Below, piece after piece: positions 60,272 to 64,000 of a DNA stretch of 64,000 bases (positions are counted from its first letter, which is position 1; every line of letters starts with the position of its first letter). The translations under genes were made by a program, and so were the position numbers. The DNA is taken from the NCBI RefSeq assembly GCF_019219065.1, contig NZ_JAHUWK010000016.1, positions 25,828 through 89,827 on the forward strand, given 5' to 3'. The notes below the pieces were generated by a model. That model made no database searches, was not told where the DNA came from, and saw nothing but the letters and a program-made list of their open reading frames with translations. The stretch comes from Duganella sp. sic0402. GTDB lineage: Bacteria; Pseudomonadota; Gammaproteobacteria; Burkholderiales; Burkholderiaceae_D.

Positions 60272-62494
60272 TTAAGTGCGCATCGCATCGAGCACAGCCT
60301 TGAGCATGCTCATGTGCGACGAGTCTTCGTCATCTATGCTCGGTTGTGAATTCGTACCAATCAGATTGGGCACTGGCGGCGCCGACGGCCTATTTCCGAT
60401 CTGAGCTTCCAGCGCACGTGCTTCAGAAGGTGATGGCTTGGGTTCGTTATAGGCCGCAATAGCTTCCTTGGTCTTTGCTTTCGCTTGCTCATGTAGACTG
60501 ACATTGGCGTGATGGAAGTGCATCTGTGTCGTCACCAGGTCGTGCTCAGCCTGCGCTGTGTCGAGTTTATTGAATTTGAAAGCGTCGCGAACTTCCTCAT
60601 ATGTATTGGTTGGCGCAGTATTGGCGTGATCAGATAGAGCCAGCTCAAGCAGGCCAGTACGAGCTATCGTGTTATCCGTCCAGATGCGGGACATGGAGCC
60701 AGGATAGTAGTGGCAAGGTACTTTCCAGCTACCGCAGTTACGTGCCAGCGCCGTCCATTGATCCTCTGAGATTGACTCGGATTTGTAGTCCAGATTTTCG
60801 AACTTGAGTCCATCTCGATTGATCGTCATATGCGCTGAAGGTAACAGCTCTTTAATCAGATTGGCCTCACTGAAGCTACGCTGAGTTCCAATTCCAACCG
60901 CGTGCCCCCAGCGCCACAATCCGGCCGGCGAAGGAACAGCGCCATCTGCGATCATTTCTGTGTCTAGCCTGTTTCTGCGATCGGCAGTGAGGTTGTATTC
61001 GCTACAGATGTTGTACATGTGCTGCACATATTCGCGAACCGTGTAAACAGCTTTGGTGGGATCGAACTTACGCAACTCCAGTTCTTTTCTGCGTGCGTCG
61101 ATTGCCCCCTCTACCCAGAACTGATGGTCTTTGGTGATGCGGTGCAGCACTTCAACCATCCCTTTTAAGTCGGGACGATATGGGGGAGTTAAGCTGAGCC
61201 GAGGTATCAGCTTGAATGCTGTCTCCTTTGCTGCGAAGCTTTTGTATTCCCCGTTGTCGGCTAACACTACCGCAGGCATCGTTGGCAAGGGATTTAATGT
61301 CGCTTCTGCTTCAAATCCCCAGAGTTCACTAAATAGCTCTGGTCGGATAACGGCGTTGAACATCGCTACCTTGGCCATTTCCCAGCTAGGTCCACGTAGG
61401 CAGACGTAAAATCCCACGATCGCCGTCGACCATATGTCAACAAGCATGTAGACAATTGGACGACCAATGACCCACGCGCGATTGATACTGGAGCGCAGAT
61501 AGATGTCACCGATGGATGAATCGATGCCCCAGGTGTGTCCTGGCCCCGGGCATCCTTCCCAACTGCGACCGGTCAGTGCGCGCAGGTTGCGCTTCCAGTG
61601 GCCTTTGGTGGTTTTTTGACGCAGCCGCTTCAGGCGAGGGATCTCGATTTCCAGCACACGACGTACCTGCTCCCGATTAGGGTACTCGCCTTTCCTCAGT
61701 TTAAAAGGCTTCAAATTACCGTTCTCGTCCTTGTAGGTTTTAGTAAAACCAAGGCGTAGAATCTCTTGATAGTGCTCTTTGAATTTCAGCTTTGGGCAAG
61801 GAATCTGGCTGTCCGCAAGCATGATTTTTCGGCGCCATTCAAGGTTCATTCCAGGTTGAACAGCGCCGATCACTTCTCCCACTTTTTTCGATAGACGCTC
61901 AAGTTCGGTTTTACGACCGGATTTGGCTCTTTTTCCTTTCTCACAATCACGCGTCGCACCAGGTTCACCGCAGCGGTCACGGCGAGGTCGCAGACTATCG
62001 ACCGAGAAACCATATCTGCACAAGAGAGACCAGCACCGGTAGATAAGACTTGAGCTGACTTTATGTCTTTGTTTGGCTTCTGCTATGAGCGAAGTGACAG
62101 ATCCTCTGTTGACAATAGCGCTGCGCAAAGCATCGAAGTCGAGGAAGTCGGCCATGACCGTTTTGCGTTTCTCGAATTTTTCTTGATCAGCCTTCGCGTC
62201 ATTGAAATTTTCGCGTTCGATCTCAATAACCTGAAGCATGTGCAGATCAGCCATCTGATTCAGTACGGTCCCGTTGAACGCAAGGATCTCACCGCAAAGT
62301 GGCATAGGTGCTTTGCGGTTGAACTTTGGGCCAGATGCGCTTTTTGACCGGCCGCGTAACTCTGAGTCCGCCGACTTATCAAGTTGGACCATGAAGACCA
62401 AATTTTGGCGGATGTCATTCAGAATTACGCGAAAAATACCTTGCACCTCTTCACTGGATATCTTGACTGTCTGGTTGTGCATTAAAGACGCCAT
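60272..62494 (-). CDS. tnsB: TnsB-like DDE transposase
   Basis: The 740-residue protein has an integrase (rve) core with acidic triad Asp325 (TWGIDSS), Asp413 (LADNGEYKSF) and Glu448 (GMVEVLHR), preceded by helix-turn-helix DNA-binding parts and followed by a beta-barrel and C-terminal tail that contacts TnsC. This is the TnsB/TniA class and catalyses 3' end cleavage and joining. Its start overlaps the tnsA stop by 13 bp. Confidence 0.9.
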   Translation of the reverse strand: MASLMHNQTVKISSEEVQGIFRVILNDIRQNLVFMVQLDKSADSELRGRSKSASGPKFNRKAPMPLCGEILAFNGTVLNQMADLHMLQVIEIERENFNDAKADQEKFEKRKTVMADFLDFDALRSAIVNRGSVTSLIAEAKQRHKVSSSLIYRCWSLLCRYGFSVDSLRPRRDRCGEPGATRDCEKGKRAKSGRKTELERLSKKVGEVIGAVQPGMNLEWRRKIMLADSQIPCPKLKFKEHYQEILRLGFTKTYKDENGNLKPFKLRKGEYPNREQVRRVLEIEIPRLKRLRQKTTKGHWKRNLRALTGRSWEGCPGPGHTWGIDSSIGDIYLRSSINRAWVIGRPIVYMLVDIWSTAIVGFYVCLRGPSWEMAKVAMFNAVIRPELFSELWGFEAEATLNPLPTMPAVVLADNGEYKSFAAKETAFKLIPRLSLTPPYRPDLKGMVEVLHRITKDHQFWVEGAIDARRKELELRKFDPTKAVYTVREYVQHMYNICSEYNLTADRRNRLDTEMIADGAVPSPAGLWRWGHAVGIGTQRSFSEANLIKELLPSAHMTINRDGLKFENLDYKSESISEDQWTALARNCGSWKVPCHYYPGSMSRIWTDNTIARTGLLELALSDHANTAPTNTYEEVRDAFKFNKLDTAQAEHDLVTTQMHFHHANVSLHEQAKAKTKEAIAAYNEPKPSPSEARALEAQIGNRPSAPPVPNLIGTNSQPSIDDEDSSHMSMLKAVLDAMRT

Positions 62495-63384
62495 GACGAT
62501 CTCCCGGAAACAATAGGATTACGCTCCCAAAACTGAGCCGGCGGGACCAGTACGACCGGTGCTGATGGACGCCAACTGCGACGAAGATCAAAATGGAGGC
62601 GACCGGTCCAAATGCCGCGCCAAAAAGTATCCTGGGCAATGCTCATCGCTCCGCACTGAGCGACGGCGCTGTTGAGAATCTGGGTTAGCGTCATTCGATT
62701 CAAGCTGTGTTTTTTCGTGACCATCCAGTCGAGCAATGAGGCATCGAAGCCATCACCCCATGCCCACCCGCTTGTGGCACGTAACCGTTCGCCAACAAGG
62801 GTGTCATAGACAGTCGGGGTGATGAAAAGCCAGGGTACGTCGCGTTCAACCCAATACTGGCGCTCCAGATTCAAGAGTTCCATGCTGCGGTTTTTTTCCG
62901 GGGTTAGCTCACATGGCTTTACGGACACTGCCAACAAACGCAGGTTGCCGGCTGCATCTTGCAGCGTCAGCAGAAGATCCGTGGTGAGAACCCAACTTGC
63001 CGTTTTCCCTCGGTGCCGAACCACTGGGTGCTTGATGCCTTGCCTTTCTGCTAGCTCGATCGTGCCCGGAAAAGGGCATGCCGGTACATCGACGCAATAG
63101 GCGGCAAGCTCATGCCGGCCTGCTTCAAGTTGGAGCGGCATCTGTTCCCGGATATCGATCACTTCAGGATGCATGGTTGAGAAGAGGAAGGAGATAAGTT
63201 CCTGGTCCGACAACAGGTCGTGCTGGCGCCCACGCCACTTCGGTAAATGAGAGCGCCCCATGCTTGAAGGATCACTTCGTCTTATCTGGTGCCAGGCAAG
63301 GAAGTGCTCGAATGTTCCAGTTCCGCGGCCTTCGTTTGCAAATTTCCACATCATATGTGGGGTGAAAAGCGGTGTATTGCGCAT
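62482..63384 (-). CDS. tnsA: TnsA-like endonuclease
   Basis: A 300-residue protein has the TnsA pattern SDQELISFLFSTMHPEVIDIREQMPL with Glu62, WVLTTDLLLTLQ with Asp136, and LAVSVKPCEL with Lys156. These are the E-D-K residues of the restriction-like TnsA nuclease that cuts the 5' strands and enables cut-and-paste transposition. Its presence sets the element in the heteromeric Tn7 class, apart from TniA-only (Tn5053-like) elements that lack TnsA. The start ATG at 63384 has AAGGA. Confidence 0.87.
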   Translation of the reverse strand: MRNTPLFTPHMMWKFANEGRGTGTFEHFLAWHQIRRSDPSSMGRSHLPKWRGRQHDLLSDQELISFLFSTMHPEVIDIREQMPLQLEAGRHELAAYCVDVPACPFPGTIELAERQGIKHPVVRHRGKTASWVLTTDLLLTLQDAAGNLRLLAVSVKPCELTPEKNRSMELLNLERQYWVERDVPWLFITPTVYDTLVGERLRATSGWAWGDGFDASLLDWMVTKKHSLNRMTLTQILNSAVAQCGAMSIAQDTFWRGIWTGRLHFDLRRSWRPSAPVVLVPPAQFWERNPIVSGRSSWRL

Positions 63385-63515
63385 TTGATTTGTCCTTCGC
63401 TATCGTTGATTTGATACGGGCGCACGGGGGCAATCCTCGGAAGAGCTGGTGCTAGCCATCTCCGCGAACGAGGTAAAGCGAACCCACACCTGGTCGAAAC
63501 AGGCGGCGCGATTTG

Positions 63516-63544
63516 TTGACAGGGGAAGTGGGAAGGACGATACT
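63516..63544 (+). promoter_or_regulatory. Predicted sigma-70 promoter
   Basis: TTGACA (63516-63521) is a perfect -35. After a 17-bp spacer, GATACT (63539-63544) is a 4-of-6 -10. Transcription would start at about 63551 on the plus strand, opposite to tnsA. Confidence 0.45.
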
Positions 63545-63550
63545 TGGTAT

Positions 63551-63604
63551 GCAAATAGTTTAAGCAGTAACCAAGACCCGAGACTCTCACCTCTCGGGTT
63601 TTTT
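63551..63604 (+). ncRNA. Candidate small RNA divergent from tnsA
   Basis: A promoter-like sequence (63516-63544) leads to about 54 nt that end in hairpin ACCCGAGA/TCTCGGGT (63576-63583 with 63592-63599) and six T. There is no ORF in the interval. It could be a small RNA, or a leader/attenuator remnant. It is not similar to any family I recognise. Confidence 0.3.
63576..63604 (+). terminator. Rho-independent terminator (plus strand), upstream of tnsA
   Basis: An 8-bp perfect stem ACCCGAGA/TCTCGGGT around an 8-base loop is followed by six T (63599-63604). It ends the transcript started at about 63551. Confidence 0.65.
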
Positions 63605-63873
63605 CTTTCCCATCTTAAAAAAAACGCTCACTCGGCTATGGCATGATTTATCTCCAGTTAGGTTGATGAATTTTCTGATGTGTTCAAGCGGAATTGCCGA
63701 CGTTCCAACATTCGCATCGTTAGAACTGTAGTTCTCTATCGTTAGCTTTGAAGTCGTTGGAGCGGGTGGAGGCGAAACCGTTAAACGGCAGCACTCGATT
63801 GCTTTGTTTCGCCACAATTGCCCTCTAAAAAAACTTCGCGCATGAATGTGGCGGGATCACTTCAGAGTCCAAC

Positions 63874-64000
63874 TGTAGTGGTTTAATGTACCCGGACACT
63901 GATTTAGGCGAGAATGCTCGCCATGGAGAGGTGTTTGATGAGCAAGCAGAGACGTACGTTTTCCCCGGAGTTCAAGCAGCATGCGGCATGCCTGGTGCTG
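63874..64000 (+). mobile_element. IS3-family insertion sequence, left end (cut by window)
   Basis: The sequence from about 63874 begins TGTAGTGGTTTAATGT. A GGCGAG-AATG-CTCGCC hairpin (63907-63922) precedes an ORF of the IS3 orfA type. The left boundary is an estimate from the TG start; only the first 127 bp are visible. Confidence 0.6.
63938..64000 (+). CDS. IS3-family transposase OrfA, N-terminal fragment
   Basis: The first 21 codons encode MSKQRRTFSPEFKQHAACLVL, the standard N-terminus of IS3-family OrfA (HTH of the RRTFSxEFKxxA type). The ATG at 63938 has GGAGAGG upstream. The rest lies beyond the window. Confidence 0.75.
   Translation, partial: MSKQRRTFSPEFKQHAACLVL

Larger units (their letters stand above)
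63385..63873. other. Non-coding stretch between tnsA and the IS3-type element
   Basis: This stretch of about 490 bp should carry the tnsA promoter and, in a Tn7-like element, the right end. I saw no copies of the AGTCG-type end repeats. It holds a promoter and hairpin unit (see the ncRNA), direct repeats ATCGTTAG (63716, 63738) around a palindrome AGAACT-GT-AGTTCT (63722-63735), and no supportable gene. Confidence 0.5.
52199..64000. mobile_element. Tn7-like transposon (left end in window, right end not seen)
   Basis: The element carries a TGT left end with tandem repeats, two TniQ/TnsD-like genes, and a minus-strand tnsA-tnsB-tnsC block. Its cargo is a protein kinase and a DUF4365 protein. 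DNA is visibly lower in GC than the flanking genes. No matching right-end repeats were found up to 63870, where an IS3-family element begins, so the right end is either beyond the window or disrupted. No CRISPR array or cas gene is present. Confidence 0.8.

Noticed and set aside
52243..62494. Tn5053/Tn402-like (TniABQ) transposon
   Set aside because: A TnsA-like endonuclease with E-D-K residues precedes tnsB, which places the element with Tn7.
63587..63817. Minus-strand frame of 76 codons upstream of tnsA
   Set aside because: It overlaps the hairpin and T run of the terminator and has no ribosome binding site.
51600..64000. CRISPR array or Cas genes (a CRISPR-associated transposon)
   Set aside because: No direct repeats of 25-40 bp with regular spacers and no Cas motifs were seen in the transposon; both TniQ are large TnsD-like.

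Overview
The window is chromosomal DNA of a Gram-negative betaproteobacterium, most likely Oxalobacteraceae (Massilia/Duganella/Janthinobacterium type). The grounds are high-GC genes in tight operons, polyhydroxyalkanoate (PHA) depolymerases, argB with a HAD nucleotidase and slmA as neighbours, a large set of AraC-type regulators and branched-chain-type ABC systems paired with acyl-CoA ligases. This placement is from gene content only; there is no rRNA in the window.

Region 1 (1-18.4 kb) is ordinary accessory metabolism: a truncated secreted PHA depolymerase, periplasmic glutathione peroxidase, rhodanese, GlxA- and AraC-type regulators, aldo/keto reductase, a fused PabB-PabC enzyme, slmA, a pyrimidine nucleotidase, TraB/GumN protein, tRNA-Thr, argB, a small repeat-bearing membrane protein, a second PHA depolymerase with a ribbon-helix-helix regulator, an MBL hydrolase, a nitronate monooxygenase, a secreted amidohydrolase and a membrane-bound AraC protein. 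Region 2 (18.4-27.5 kb) holds hpt and one long minus-strand operon: acyl-CoA ligase, livG-livH-livM-livK-livF, an MmcQ/YjbR protein and a phenylacetate-CoA-ligase-like enzyme. An AT-rich gap of about 780 bp (27.5-28.3 kb) follows.

Region 3 (28.3-41.5 kb) has aminopeptidase P, MgtC, DUF924, DUF2520, an AlkB-like protein, an outer-membrane barrel, ettA, rarD, kup and a tandem-FKBP lipoprotein. Region 4 (41.5-51.1 kb) is a MacAB-like exporter (two 800-residue permeases, ATPase, adaptor) divergent from a sigma-54 response regulator and its histidine kinase. A textbook -24/-12 promoter and dyads sit between them, so the two-component system very probably drives the exporter.

Region 5 (about 52.2 kb to beyond the window end) is visibly lower in GC and is a Tn7-like transposon. 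Its left end starts TGT and carries three TnsB-type sites exactly 20 bp apart, immediately upstream of ohr. It encodes TnsA, TnsB and TnsC, two TniQ/TnsD-like proteins at different places, and a cargo of a Ser/Thr kinase with a thioredoxin-like tail plus a DUF4365 (PD-(D/E)XK-type) protein, which together look like a candidate defence module. No Cas genes or CRISPR array are visible. The right end is not seen; an IS3-family element begins at about 63.87 kb. The transposon seems to have landed just behind an OhrR-like operator and may have separated ohr from its regulator.
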